Origin: an uncultured Eubacteriales bacterium
GTDB lineage: Bacteria; Bacillota; Clostridia; Oscillospirales; CAG-272
Length of the DNA: 64,000 bases
Assembly: GCA_900546695.1 (NCBI GenBank)
Contig: URDX01000001.1
Span: 62,001 to 126,000 of the forward strand
Reading direction: 5' to 3'
Numbering within the stretch: position 1 is the first letter of the stretch; each line of letters begins with the position of its first letter. The translations under genes were made by a program, and so were the position numbers. The notes under the pieces are model-generated. The model searched no databases, was not told where the DNA came from, and saw nothing but the letters and a program-made list of their open reading frames with translations. Positions 9,201 to 18,195 of the stretch are shown piece by piece.

Positions 9201-9690
9201 CGAGATAACGGCTATCCGCCCCGCTGCGGCGTTCTATACCGAGGTACGTACGCCGAGCGCAAGCGCTGACGGTATTCCCGAGAGCGGAGAGGATTGTCTT
9301 GCCGCTGCGCGCGCAGCGATACGCCGCAGAGGTCTGATGCTCAGCGACCCCGAGGTAGCGGCGGCGCTCGACGATACGGGAGAGGGACACTTCATTCCCG
9401 CGCGACTTAAACGCGACGGCAGTCTGACAAGCCGCTCGGGCGCGCTGATGAGCGCCGAGGAAATAGCCGACAAGTGCGGCGAGGCAGAGGATGCGATACG
9501 CGGGGTCACCGCGGGTATACGCTCGGGCAGCATTGACGCGAGCCCGATGAGCGCGGGCTTCGGAAAGACCGCATGCGACTACTGCATGATGCGCCCCGTC
9601 TGCCGCAGCTGCGACCCCCGACTGCGCAGACCGACATCGCCCGCAGTTGGCAATAACAAAGAAAACAAAAGAAAGGGAGATAAGGCATGA
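6208..9690 (+). CDS. addB: ATP-dependent helicase/nuclease subunit B (AddB)
   Basis: AddB pairs with AddA in the Firmicutes counterpart of RecBCD, which resects double-strand ends to load RecA. The 1160-residue protein starts with a Walker-A-like GVAGSGKSS (about 8-16), has the inactive-helicase body, and ends with a RecB-type nuclease domain (DGKIDRVDLC and VTDYKTG). The iron-sulfur cluster cysteines are visible: one in TYSACAFSYFGKY and three in ACDYCMMRPVC near the C-terminus. A hydrophilic Ser/Gly/Asp-rich insert of about 60 residues (around 945-1005) lies between the nuclease motif and the C-terminal cysteines. AAAGGA precedes the ATG, and the stop overlaps the addA start as ATGA. Confidence 0.94.
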   Translation: MITELQGVAGSGKSSRIYTLIGESLAAGRAVFLVVPEQTAVSAERRLSVYCAEHGIPTVDLEIVSFRRLANRVFREYGGLSYRYIGQGGKAVIAWRVLSQLSDELRHFRGISLSDISSVTAMCTQLDELRSGGISPTVLERAADQLGEGALADKLRDLSLISAAYGALLSIDHDDPKEDITRLAELLEEHDFFAGKDVFLDSFYGFTPDEFRVIGRMMKTADNLTIALQSAGEDSPFRDSAYATERRLHGLLPSGMKLHTERLNAPVGARAPLLRDLTACLSAGEHKMLHDTDGRTALYVCRDRYEEAEAAAAEILTHIRSGGRFSDCAVIVRRTSDWEGIADSVFARHGIPCFISRRSDAVKDPAVRLITASLEAVGHGWRTEDVIEILKTGLSPLTAEQCDTLEIYASSWHIRGRRWYDEYEWNMNPSGYSSTLGSDDIQVLETVNAAREKLVPPLMLLDLGSSTVERYCRAIYSYLLKLGLAERIAATGEDESVRLWNAIIDALDTLSSIAGELTVNADTMSKLVRLSLAGVTIGRIPTCVDEVTVGAADLYRPDGCRLALLLGCCDGEFPSAPAETGLLSERDRERLCELGINIGRDPAAALSDEFLYFYMALSAPSERLVLTRHTASDGAAVCPPSDGWETVAGMLDGAAPVQFSLLPPAARVFSAASALDWALGDDGIAAMNVCGTALARIPEFAAKLESRGAAVSVSRATLGRAVAEAIYGDTLNMSNSMIETYSACAFSYFGKYVLGLGETGGADFRASDVGNYIHDMLEHFVSELSAGRLPAEESDAGEYGRFVDEESTRYEHDILRGTEPDARQRSLFHRLRRTARLLVTDMADELRHSAFKPAFFELPFGAGEEIPPVSVESGGMTARLDGKIDRVDLCRKGDELLVKVTDYKTGTVPDLADSPSTGKGMQLLIYLLALCRDDGSLKRLLDDGYAAHGGYSDGTADTAASCDGNMICDSVSGSDGKIITDSKSGLVSKSGTTGNNRGEITAIRPAAAFYTEVRTPSASADGIPESGEDCLAAARAAIRRRGLMLSDPEVAAALDDTGEGHFIPARLKRDGSLTSRSGALMSAEEIADKCGEAEDAIRGVTAGIRSGSIDASPMSAGFGKTACDYCMMRPVCRSCDPRLRRPTSPAVGNNKENKRKGDKA

Positions 9691-12600
9691 GCGTTAAATG
9701 GACAGAAGCGCAGCTGCGCGCCATTGAAGCAGACGGCTGCGACCTGCTTGTCTCGGCGGCTGCGGGCTCGGGAAAAACCGCCGTGCTCACCGAGCGGCTG
9801 ATACGCCGACTGTGCGACCCGAACCGCCCCGCCGACATTTCCCGCATGCTGATAGTGACCTTTACAAAGGCGGCGGCGGCCGAGCTGCGCGAAAAGATAG
9901 GCAAGGTCATCACCCGCGCATGCGAAGCAGATCCGTCAAACCGCGCGCTCGCGCGGCAGAAAAGAAAACTGCCGAGCGCCGTTATCAGCACCATAGACAG
10001 CTTCTGCTACCGTATTATAAAGGAGAATTTTGCCGCGCTCGGAGTAGGTCCGGGTGTGCGCATAGCCGACGACAGCGAGGTCATTCCGCTCGCGCTCTCG
10101 GTCATGGACCGTGTTATCGACCGCCGTTACGATGCGTCAGCCGATGCGGGAGCAAACGGCAATACGGTTAAAAAAACAAACGCCGAAGCAGCCGACAAAG
10201 AAAGCGGCGAAACGAACGAAAAAATAAGCGACAATGCAGACGAAACAGCGAACGCCGAGGAAAACTGCAAAGCAAACGACGGCTTTCTCCGCCTCTGCGA
10301 CCTGCTCGTCTCCGACCGCGACGACGGGCTTGCCGTGCGTCTGTACGGCTTTTACGACAAGGTACAAAAGTTCATCGGACGGGAGCGGATTTTTCTCGAA
10401 TCCGCCCTGCGTCTTGAGCGCGCCCGCGACGAGGATTATTTCGCCACACCGTGGGGAGAATCCGACCGCCGCTCGCTGCTCTCATCACTCGAATACTATC
10501 GCGCCGAGTATGAGCACGCGCTTGCGCTCGTACAGTCGGACGAGGATATGAAGAAGAAGTTCGAGGGCTCGCTGACGGCGGACCTCGAGCTGATAGACAG
10601 TCTCAGACTCGCCTCGCAGTCGGGCTATGCTGCGGCTGCCGAGGTATTCTCGTGCTATACGCCCGTCCGCATCGGGCGCAGCAGCACCTCTTCGCCCGAC
10701 ATCAGCCGCGTGCAGAGCATCCGAGAGGGCTTTTCCGCATACCGCAAGTCACTTGCGTCGTTTTTTGCACCCACCACCGCCGCGATATCGGCATCAATGG
10801 CAGAATCGGCGGGCATCATGCGCGAGCTGTACGGCGTGCTCTCAGAGTTCGGTGCAGAGTTTTCCGCCGAAAAGCGCCGCCGCGGCTTTATCGACTACGC
10901 CGACGCGGAAAATCTCACACTTGACCTGTTGATTCAAAACGGCGAGCCCACCGCGCTTGCGGGTCGGATAGCGGAGGATTATGACGAAATATATATAGAC
11001 GAATATCAGGACATAAACCCGATACAGGATGCAATCTTCTCCGCCATCTCGCGCGGAAACCGCTTTATGGTCGGCGATATCAAGCAGTCAATCTACCGTT
11101 TTCGCGGCGCAGAGCCCGACATATTCTCGGATTATCGCTCTCGCTTCCCCAAGTTTACAAGGGCTGATGATGCGGCGGGCTCGGACGGTCGGACCGTATT
11201 TCTGTCGAACAATTTCCGCTGCGACCGCACGGTAACGGGCTTTGTAAACGACGTTTTTCGCCGCATTATGACACCGCAGTGCGGCAGCAGGCTCAGCTAC
11301 ACCGAGGATGACGAGCTCGTATGCTCGAAGGTCGAGGAAGGCAGGGTGCGCCCCGAAGCAAAGACGCGCGTTGTGCTGATAACGCCTGAGCCCGAGTTCG
11401 ACGCAGACGACGGAAGTGACGACGCACTGCCGAGCGCGGCGGGCGCGGCGGGCGCGGATGGAAAAACAGGCGCGACGGGCACATCAGACGAGGTCGACAC
11501 GGTCGAGCTCTCCGCCTCCGATGCCGAGGCGGAATACGTCGCTGCAGAGTCGGCGCGGCTGATACGAAGCGGGCTGTACACCCCGTCGGATATACGCATT
11601 CTCACCCGCACCGCATCGGGAAAGGAGAGCTTTGTACGCGCATTCCGCCGTCACGGCGTTCCGCTCGCGGCAGAGCGCGCGGTTCCGTTCTTCCGCCGCC
11701 CGCATATCCTGCTTGCGCTTGCACTGCTGCGCACCATCGACAATCCCCGTCGCAGCATCCCGCTGACATCGGTACTGCTCAGCCCGATAGGCGGCTTTAC
11801 TCCCGAGGAGCTTACACGGATACGCCGCGGCATACTCCCGGACGGCAGCTCTGATTATGCACGCGCGCGCCCGAGCGGCAGCATCTACGCATCGCTGCAG
11901 AGCTATGCCGGGGAAAGCGCCGACAAGAAGGTCTGCGCCTTTCTCTCACTGATCGACTCGCTGCGCAGCCGCGCACCGTCAACGCCCTCCGACCGATTGA
12001 TATGGCAGCTGTTTTCGGAAACGCCGCTGCTCAGCTGCGGAAATCCCGCGGACGGCTTTTCGCGCGAGGTAATGCGGCGCGACCTGCTGCGGCTGTATGA
12101 ATTTGCACGGCAGCGCGAAGCGGGAGGCTTTAAGGGTCTGTCGCAGCTGCTGCGTTCGATAGACGAGCTGTGCGAGACGAACGAGAGCTTTATCTTTGAC
12201 GACGGCGAGGGAGACGAGAACGCCGTCCGCATAATGACGATGCACAAGTCTAAGGGTCTCGAGTTTCCCGTTTGCTTTGTCTGCGGCTGCGCAAAGGCGA
12301 TAGATGCCATGAGCCGCCTTGACACAAACGACATTATGCTGATAGACAAGCAGCTCGGTGCGGTAACGCGGCTGCTCGACGGCAGCGGCTTTATCCGCTA
12401 CGCGACACCGATGTTCGACGCAACGGCGCAGAAAAACAGCGCGGAGCTGTACGACGAGGAGCTGCGTATACTCTATGTTGCTCTCACCCGCGCGCGGGAG
12501 CGACTGTACGTCACGGCATCCACAAAGGAGCCCGAGCGGCTGCTCGATGCAGCACGCGAGGAAGCGCAATACCCATCGGAGCACACGCATTTCAGTCGTG

Positions 12601-13979
12601 CAAGCTACATAAAGTGGATACTCTCCGCAATGCTGCCGCAGACAGGAAAATCCGAAGCTGCGGCGGACACCGTGCTTGAAGCGGCAAAGCGCGGCGCGAT
12701 AAAGCTCGCCGAGACCGAAAGCGCGGCGGCGGAGCTGCTGACATACCGTGAGGAGCGCGGTGTGCCCATTCTCAGCCGTTCGGCGCTGAGCGGCGGTGAG
12801 CTCATGCTGCCGCAGAGCGGCTTTTCGGATGACAGCACCGACTGCAGCACCGACGGTGAGCGCATATCGCACAACAGGAGCGCCTCACAGATAAGCAGCG
12901 ACGGAATAAACGCGCCGCAGTATGACGGGGATACGGTCGATGCGGCTTCCCTGCACACCGACAACGTATTCAGCACAGCATCACCGCACACTGCGTGTAT
13001 ATTCGGCGAGCCGAGCGCTGAGGAGCTTGAGCGGCGGATATTCTTCGACTATCCGCGCGCTTTTGCCGCGCGCCTACCCGCGAAGCTGTCGGTAACATCG
13101 CTGCACCCCGGTATGCTCGACGATGACGACGCGCTCTCACCCGAGCAAGCGAACAGATATTATCTCGGCATTCCCGAGCCCTGCCGCAATGTCACGGGCG
13201 GGGAGGATGTCGGATTCGACGCGGCAAGCGACGGAGCGCATGACGATGTACAAAACAACACGCACGACGGTGCGCGAGGCAATGTGCACGACAGCACGCA
13301 AAATATGCAAAATGACGCCCCCCGCACGCCCGCAGAGCCGAGCGGAGCAATGCGCCGACCATCCTTTGCGGGAGGCGCGGAGGAACAGGCGAGCGGTGCC
13401 GACCGCGGCACTGCGGTGCATGTTTTTCTGCAGTTCTGTGACTGGGGTCGTGTGCTGTCAGACGGCGTAGACACAGAGCTCGAATATCTGACGGAGCACG
13501 GATTAATGACCGCACAGACGGCAGAACTCGTCGACCGCGAAAAAGCCTCCCGTTTCTTCTCTTCCCGTCTCTTTGAGGATGCCCGCAGCGCCCGCAGGGT
13601 ATGGCGCGAGCTGCGCTTCAATATCCTGCTCCCCGCCTCCGACTATACGGAGAGCGCCGAGCGGAGAGCGCTGCTGTCGGGCGAGCAGCTGCTGATACAG
13701 GGTATCATCGACTGCATGTACATAAGCGCAGACGGAAAACTGCGTCTGCTCGATTACAAGACCGACCGTCTCCCCCACGACCCCGATAAAGCCGCACGGC
13801 TGCTCACGGAGCGCTACGGCGAACAGATGCGCACGTACATGCGCGCGGCGGAGCAGATAGCGCGTATGCCGCTCGACCGCTGCGTCATATTTGCCCTCTC
13901 ATCGGGCAGGGAGATCGTGCTGCGCGAAAACGGAGTAGATACCCCGCTTGCGTCTGTCGCTCCCGAGGCGCACGCTTAA
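9687..13979 (+). CDS. addA: ATP-dependent helicase/nuclease subunit A (AddA)
   Basis: AddA is the UvrD-like motor and second nuclease of the AddAB end-resection machine. The 1430-residue protein has Walker A SAAAGSGKTAVLTERL at about 31-46, a DExx box in YDEIYIDEYQDINP, later UvrD motifs (TMHKSKGLEFPV, LYVALTRARERL) and a C-terminal RecB nuclease motif LRLLDYKTDRLP. It is about 200 residues longer than usual because of hydrophilic, repeat-like inserts: about 150-195 (Asn/Glu/Lys-rich), about 575-605 (Ala/Gly/Asp-rich), and about 1045-1215, which contains a His-Asp octapeptide repeat (13230-13316). The ATGA overlap with addB implies coupled translation. A strong hairpin ends the operon. Confidence 0.94.
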   Translation: MSVKWTEAQLRAIEADGCDLLVSAAAGSGKTAVLTERLIRRLCDPNRPADISRMLIVTFTKAAAAELREKIGKVITRACEADPSNRALARQKRKLPSAVISTIDSFCYRIIKENFAALGVGPGVRIADDSEVIPLALSVMDRVIDRRYDASADAGANGNTVKKTNAEAADKESGETNEKISDNADETANAEENCKANDGFLRLCDLLVSDRDDGLAVRLYGFYDKVQKFIGRERIFLESALRLERARDEDYFATPWGESDRRSLLSSLEYYRAEYEHALALVQSDEDMKKKFEGSLTADLELIDSLRLASQSGYAAAAEVFSCYTPVRIGRSSTSSPDISRVQSIREGFSAYRKSLASFFAPTTAAISASMAESAGIMRELYGVLSEFGAEFSAEKRRRGFIDYADAENLTLDLLIQNGEPTALAGRIAEDYDEIYIDEYQDINPIQDAIFSAISRGNRFMVGDIKQSIYRFRGAEPDIFSDYRSRFPKFTRADDAAGSDGRTVFLSNNFRCDRTVTGFVNDVFRRIMTPQCGSRLSYTEDDELVCSKVEEGRVRPEAKTRVVLITPEPEFDADDGSDDALPSAAGAAGADGKTGATGTSDEVDTVELSASDAEAEYVAAESARLIRSGLYTPSDIRILTRTASGKESFVRAFRRHGVPLAAERAVPFFRRPHILLALALLRTIDNPRRSIPLTSVLLSPIGGFTPEELTRIRRGILPDGSSDYARARPSGSIYASLQSYAGESADKKVCAFLSLIDSLRSRAPSTPSDRLIWQLFSETPLLSCGNPADGFSREVMRRDLLRLYEFARQREAGGFKGLSQLLRSIDELCETNESFIFDDGEGDENAVRIMTMHKSKGLEFPVCFVCGCAKAIDAMSRLDTNDIMLIDKQLGAVTRLLDGSGFIRYATPMFDATAQKNSAELYDEELRILYVALTRARERLYVTASTKEPERLLDAAREEAQYPSEHTHFSRASYIKWILSAMLPQTGKSEAAADTVLEAAKRGAIKLAETESAAAELLTYREERGVPILSRSALSGGELMLPQSGFSDDSTDCSTDGERISHNRSASQISSDGINAPQYDGDTVDAASLHTDNVFSTASPHTACIFGEPSAEELERRIFFDYPRAFAARLPAKLSVTSLHPGMLDDDDALSPEQANRYYLGIPEPCRNVTGGEDVGFDAASDGAHDDVQNNTHDGARGNVHDSTQNMQNDAPRTPAEPSGAMRRPSFAGGAEEQASGADRGTAVHVFLQFCDWGRVLSDGVDTELEYLTEHGLMTAQTAELVDREKASRFFSSRLFEDARSARRVWRELRFNILLPASDYTESAERRALLSGEQLLIQGIIDCMYISADGKLRLLDYKTDRLPHDPDKAARLLTERYGEQMRTYMRAAEQIARMPLDRCVIFALSSGREIVLRENGVDTPLASVAPEAHA
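13230..13316 (+). repeat. Degenerate 24-bp tandem repeat inside addA
   Basis: Residues 1182-1210 of AddA fall into eight-residue units of the form x-x-(A/T/V)-H-D-x-x-x (GAHDDVQ, NTHDGAR, NVHDSTQ, then a partial unit). The DNA shows the matching 24-bp period with GCAYGAC cores. It lies in a linker between the helicase body and the C-terminal nuclease domain and keeps the frame. Confidence 0.6.
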
Positions 13980-13987
13980 ATTTGCAC

Positions 13988-14075
13988 ATAACTGTTCAAA
14001 GTACTCCCGCAAAATGCCCCCGCATAATGATTCAAAATTCCCTGCATAGCGATTTAAAATGCCCCCGCAGATGCA
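13988..14075. repeat. Degenerate 22-bp tandem repeat before the addA terminator
   Basis: About 3.5 copies of a unit resembling GATTCAAAATGCCCCCGCAT, with substitutions, run directly into the terminator stem. The last copy supplies the left arm of that hairpin. Nothing else is seen in 13980-14179. Confidence 0.5.
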
Positions 14076-14104
14076 AGCATCTGCGGGGGCATAAATCATT
14101 TTTT
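14060..14104. terminator. Two-way terminator between addA and prkC
   Basis: A perfect 15-bp stem (left arm 14060-14074, right arm 14077-14091) is followed by T6 on the plus strand (14099-14104) and by TTTTAAAT on the minus strand. It separates the convergent addA and prkC transcripts. Confidence 0.88.
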
Positions 14105-14179
14105 GGGGGTCGGCACAGCCGCGTCCGTTTCCGAATACGGAAGCTTGCCGCGCGCCTTGCTTTTCAGCGAATCGGCGGT

Positions 14180-15895
14180 TCAATCCTTATCCGAATCCGT
14201 CGTTTCCTCGCTTCCGTCTCCGAGACTGACCGTAAAGTCTATCTCGGTCACGCCGACGGGCACCTTTGAGCCTACCGCCTTGCTCTGCAATACTATCTGA
14301 CCCTTAGGATATTTATCGTTCTTCTCATAGGTTATCTTTCCGTATGTAATGCCGAGCGAATTCAGGGTAGATATCGCATCCGACTCGGACATTCCGACGA
14401 AGGTCGGCACCGTCACATACTCAATATTCGGACCGAGACTGTAAAATATCTTAACGGTATCACCGCGCTTGACGGTCGAGCCCGCGGGCGGGTCAGTGCG
14501 CAGCGTGTAATACTCAATAAGGGTGTTATCATACTCACCGTATTCCTCGACCTTGAGTCCCTGCTTCTGCAGCTCAAGCTTTGCCGTACGATACTCAACT
14601 ACCGAATAATCCTCCAGCGTAAACGAGCCGGCGCCCGTGCAGACGGTGAGCTTAACATCCGCCTTCTGCGTATCGCGCTTTACCTTTCTCGCCGCCCCCT
14701 CGTCGGGCTCCTGCGCGAGAATGTAGCCCTCCTCATGGTCCGGGTCATATTCCTCGGTAACTATGATATTGAAATACCCCTCGTCCTCGATTTTCTGCTT
14801 CAGCTCGTCGTCATATATCTGACCTAAGTATCCCGGCACATTGACGGTCACGCCCTGCGACTCCTTAGAGCGGTCGAGCGCGTTTTTCAGCACGACGATG
14901 CCCGTCGTTATCAGCACGAGCATAAAGGCGGTAACGACTGCCGCGATTATCGGGAACATCGAGCGGCTCTGCTTCTTTGCGGTTTTTTTGCCGCCCTTTC
15001 CGCGCTGTACGGGTATCTGCGCGGTGCTGCCCGTGTGGTGCGCCTTGAAGTTATAACCGGGGTCCTCGCGCAGCCGCAGCACGTAATGCAGCATGACCGA
15101 CGCACTCTGAAAGCGCTTGTCGGGGTCCTTTTCCATCGCCGTCAGTATCATTGCCTCGACTCCGGGCGGGATTGACGGCAGCAGCTCGCGGGGTGGGCGC
15201 GGCTGATTATTAACCTGCATCAGCGCGACCGAAACGGGGCTGTCTGCGACGAACGGGAGCTTACCCGTCGCCATCTCGTACATGACAACGCCGAGCGAAT
15301 AGATATCGCTGCGCGGGTCTATCTTCTTTCCGCTCGCCTGCTCGGGGCTGATGTAGTAGACCGTTCCTATCGCCTTGTCGGTCATTGTGACCGTTTCGGC
15401 GTTCGGCAGCTTGGCTATTCCGAAGTCGGTGACCTTTATCTTGCCGTTCTTGAGCAGCATTATATTCTGCGGCTTTATATCGCGGTGGATTATGCCCTTT
15501 GAATGTGCATGGTCGAGCGCGCGGAGTATCTGAGCCGTGTAGTTCATTATCTCCTTGGGCGGCAGCGGACCGCGCGAATTCATGTAATTCTTCAGCGTTA
15601 TGCCGTCGACGCGCTCCATAACGATGTATTTCAGGTCGTCACGTACCGACACGTCATATATGCTGACGATATTAGGATGCGAGAGCATCGAAACGGCGCG
15701 AGACTCGTTTATAAAGCGCTTCACCGCCTGTGCGTCCCCCGCAATCTCCTCCTTGAGCATCTTAACGGCAACGGTCCGTTTCATGACGGTATCCACCGCC
15801 TCGAAAACCACCGCCATTCCGCCGACGCCGATTATCCGTACTATTCTGTACCGACGGTCGAATATCTGACCGACGTATTTATCGTACTTATCCAT
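14180..15895 (-). CDS. prkC: Serine/threonine protein kinase with PASTA domains (PrkC/Stk1)
   Basis: A membrane kinase that senses muropeptides or lipid II outside the cell and phosphorylates cell-wall, division and translation proteins. The 571-residue protein has a Hanks-type kinase domain at about 16-275: glycine loop GVGGMAVVFEA, catalytic Lys45, HRDIKPQN with Asp139, DFG at 157-159. One membrane span lies at about 313-336, then three extracellular PASTA repeats (about 348-418, 419-487, 488-560) and an acidic tail. It overlaps the PP2C gene by 8 nt. The rlmN-PP2C-prkC order is a conserved Firmicutes module in which the phosphatase reverses the kinase. Confidence 0.96.
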   Translation of the reverse strand: MDKYDKYVGQIFDRRYRIVRIIGVGGMAVVFEAVDTVMKRTVAVKMLKEEIAGDAQAVKRFINESRAVSMLSHPNIVSIYDVSVRDDLKYIVMERVDGITLKNYMNSRGPLPPKEIMNYTAQILRALDHAHSKGIIHRDIKPQNIMLLKNGKIKVTDFGIAKLPNAETVTMTDKAIGTVYYISPEQASGKKIDPRSDIYSLGVVMYEMATGKLPFVADSPVSVALMQVNNQPRPPRELLPSIPPGVEAMILTAMEKDPDKRFQSASVMLHYVLRLREDPGYNFKAHHTGSTAQIPVQRGKGGKKTAKKQSRSMFPIIAAVVTAFMLVLITTGIVVLKNALDRSKESQGVTVNVPGYLGQIYDDELKQKIEDEGYFNIIVTEEYDPDHEEGYILAQEPDEGAARKVKRDTQKADVKLTVCTGAGSFTLEDYSVVEYRTAKLELQKQGLKVEEYGEYDNTLIEYYTLRTDPPAGSTVKRGDTVKIFYSLGPNIEYVTVPTFVGMSESDAISTLNSLGITYGKITYEKNDKYPKGQIVLQSKAVGSKVPVGVTEIDFTVSLGDGSEETTDSDKD

Positions 15896-17075
15896 TGGCT
15901 GTTTCCTTTTCCCGTTCGGCGTCCTGCCCTACGTATTTTATCAGCAGCGCGGTGATGTTGTCTCCGCCGCCGCCCTCGTTTGCGCGATTGATAAGCTGCT
16001 CCGTCTTTATGCGCAGCTCCTCCTCCGCATCGTCCTCTCCTACCGCATCGCTGCCGTAGCCCCAAACGGTGTCGCGGATATCGTCCGCATCTACATATCC
16101 CGTCAGACCGTCACTGCACAGCAGAATGTAGGTCGGGACCTCGGTCAGCGTCATGGACGATGTGTCGGTCTCTACCGTTTTTTCATTACCCACGGCGCGG
16201 GTTATGACGTTGCGATAAGGGTTCGTCAGTGCCTCCTCCGACGTTATCTGACCCATATCTATGAGATACTGAACATATGAATGGTCGCGTGTCAGCTGAA
16301 CCATGTCGCCGCCGCAAAACAGATATATCCTGCTGTCGCCGACGCTCGCGATGTACAGCTTGTTACCGACGGTCAGCGCCGCGACAACGGTCGTTCCCAT
16401 GCCGCGCAGCTTCTTTTCCTTTGACGCGCGCTCGTAGACGGCATCGTTGGCTGCGGAAACGGCATCGGCAAGCAGCGATTCGACCACATGCGGCAGCGGC
16501 TGCTCGGGTGAGAATTCGGTAACGGTGTCGTCACCGTCAGCAGTTTTACCGTCAGCAGTTTGACTGTCTGCAGCATCGCCGTCGGACGTTTCACCACCTG
16601 CGCCGTTCGATTCGCCGCCTACGGCATCGGTCTCGCCGTCAGACTCATCCGAGCCGCCGTCCGATATCGCATTCACACCGTCGGACTTTACGCCGTCGGA
16701 ATCTTCTTTGTCGGAAGTCCCGACATCGGAGCGTCCCGCCCCGTCTGCGGCGCCCGCATCATCACTGCCGCCCGATTTCGCATCACTCCCGACGCCGAAA
16801 AATTCGGTCGTCTCGGCGAGCGGTCCGAGCGCGTCGGTATCCTCGGGCAGATCGAGCATTCCCGTATCGGGCGAAACAAACTGACCGAGCGCGTTTCCGA
16901 GATATTCGGTAAACACGCGCGCCGCCATCTCGCTCGCGATATTTCCGCCGTTCGCGCCGCCCATACCATCGCATACGACGAATATCTCGGCGTTCTCGGC
17001 TATTTTGAGATAACCGAAGGAATCCTGATTATTCTCTCTGTGCAGTCCGACATCACTGAGTCCGTAAAATATCAT
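15888..17075 (-). CDS. prpC: PP2C-family protein phosphatase (PrpC/Stp1) with a large insert
   Basis: Metal-dependent Ser/Thr phosphatase partner of the downstream PASTA kinase. Of 395 residues, the PP2C core is split: 1-67 carries SDVGLHRENNQD and the metal-binding VCDGMGG (Asp36), and about 189-385 carries MGTTVVAAL, SVGDSRIY, LCSDGLTGYV and GDNITALL. Between them lies about 120 residues of Asp/Gly/Ser/Ala-rich low complexity absent from typical 240-260-residue orthologues. The start at 17075 is chosen because AGGGAGA lies 8 nt upstream and rlmN ends 4 nt before it; a longer frame to 17132 would intrude into rlmN. The catalytic residues are intact. Confidence 0.93.
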   Translation of the reverse strand: MIFYGLSDVGLHRENNQDSFGYLKIAENAEIFVVCDGMGGANGGNIASEMAARVFTEYLGNALGQFVSPDTGMLDLPEDTDALGPLAETTEFFGVGSDAKSGGSDDAGAADGAGRSDVGTSDKEDSDGVKSDGVNAISDGGSDESDGETDAVGGESNGAGGETSDGDAADSQTADGKTADGDDTVTEFSPEQPLPHVVESLLADAVSAANDAVYERASKEKKLRGMGTTVVAALTVGNKLYIASVGDSRIYLFCGGDMVQLTRDHSYVQYLIDMGQITSEEALTNPYRNVITRAVGNEKTVETDTSSMTLTEVPTYILLCSDGLTGYVDADDIRDTVWGYGSDAVGEDDAEEELRIKTEQLINRANEGGGGDNITALLIKYVGQDAEREKETANG

Positions 17076-17079
17076 ACCT

Positions 17080-18156
17080 TCAGTCTCCCTCTGCCCCATC
17101 GGGCGTTTTCTTGTTTTCCGCAGTGTCGGCAAGCCCCGCCGCGCGCCGCAGCTGACCGCAGGAGGCGTTTATATCCGCGCCGAGATGCCGACGCACGGTG
17201 GCGTTCACACCGAGTCTGCACAGCTCCTCGCAGAACTTCCGTGAGCGCGGACTGCGGCGAAAATCCCTCTCCTTGACCTCGTTCACGGGTATCAGATTCA
17301 CGTGACACGGCTCCGAGCCGAAGTAGCGGTGCAGCAGCGCCGCAAGCCTCTCAGCATGCGCGGTATCGTCGTTGCGTCCCGCTATCAGCGTAAATTCAAA
17401 CGATATTCTGCGCCCCGTTTCATCGAAGTAATCGCGGCATGCGCGCAGAAGCGTGTCGATATTAAAGCGCCTGTTGACGGGCATTATCTCGTTGCGCTCA
17501 TCGTCCGAGACGGCGTGCAGCGAGATAGAGAGTGTTATCGGAAGCCGCTCCTGCGCGAGACGCGGTATCCTGTCGGCAAGACCGCAGGTAGAGAGCGAGA
17601 TATGTCTGTATCCGATATTCAGTCCGTCGGGCGAGCCGACGAGACGCAGAAACTTTATCACATTATTATAGTTGTCAAGCGGCTCACCTATTCCCATAAG
17701 CACGATGCCGTCTATCCGCTCGCCCGTGTCGCGCTGCGCCGCGACGACCTGTCCGAGTATTTCGCCCGGGTGCAGATGACGCACAAGCCCGCCGATAGTC
17801 GACGCGCAGAAGCGGCAGCCCATACGGCAGCCGACCTGAGTTGAAACGCATATAGTATTTCCGTGCTCATACTTCATGACGACGCTCTCAACGCACTGCC
17901 CGTCGGATAGACGGAAGAGATATTTTACCGTCCCGTCGATAGCCGAGACGAGCCGACGCGCAACCGCGGGCACACCGACCTCTGCTTCGCGCGAAAGACG
18001 CTCCCGCAGCGACGCGGGGAGATTCGTCATTCCGTCAAGCTCCACGCCGCGCAGCATCCAGCTCATTATCTGCCCCGCGCGATATGCGGGCTCGCCGAGC
18101 TCATTTACATATTCCTTTAATTCGTCAAGAGAAAAATCAAGCAGCGCCGTTTTCAT
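17080..18156 (-). CDS. rlmN: 23S rRNA A2503 / tRNA A37 C2-methyltransferase RlmN
   Basis: Radical SAM enzyme that methylates C2 of A2503 in 23S rRNA, and in some bacteria A37 of tRNAs. The 358-residue protein has the [4Fe-4S] motif C-x3-C-x2-C at Cys110, 114 and 117 (CRMGCRFC), the SAM-binding GIGEPLDNY segment, and the conserved methyl-carrying cysteine in INASCGQLR at about 333. It is the first gene of the rlmN-PP2C-prkC unit, with a consensus promoter at 18196-18224. The C-terminal 20 residues are charged and variable. Confidence 0.96.
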   Translation of the reverse strand: MKTALLDFSLDELKEYVNELGEPAYRAGQIMSWMLRGVELDGMTNLPASLRERLSREAEVGVPAVARRLVSAIDGTVKYLFRLSDGQCVESVVMKYEHGNTICVSTQVGCRMGCRFCASTIGGLVRHLHPGEILGQVVAAQRDTGERIDGIVLMGIGEPLDNYNNVIKFLRLVGSPDGLNIGYRHISLSTCGLADRIPRLAQERLPITLSISLHAVSDDERNEIMPVNRRFNIDTLLRACRDYFDETGRRISFEFTLIAGRNDDTAHAERLAALLHRYFGSEPCHVNLIPVNEVKERDFRRSPRSRKFCEELCRLGVNATVRRHLGADINASCGQLRRAAGLADTAENKKTPDGAEGD

Positions 18157-18195
18157 TGCCTACCTCTGAGCATAACTGTACGTACTAATGTATTT

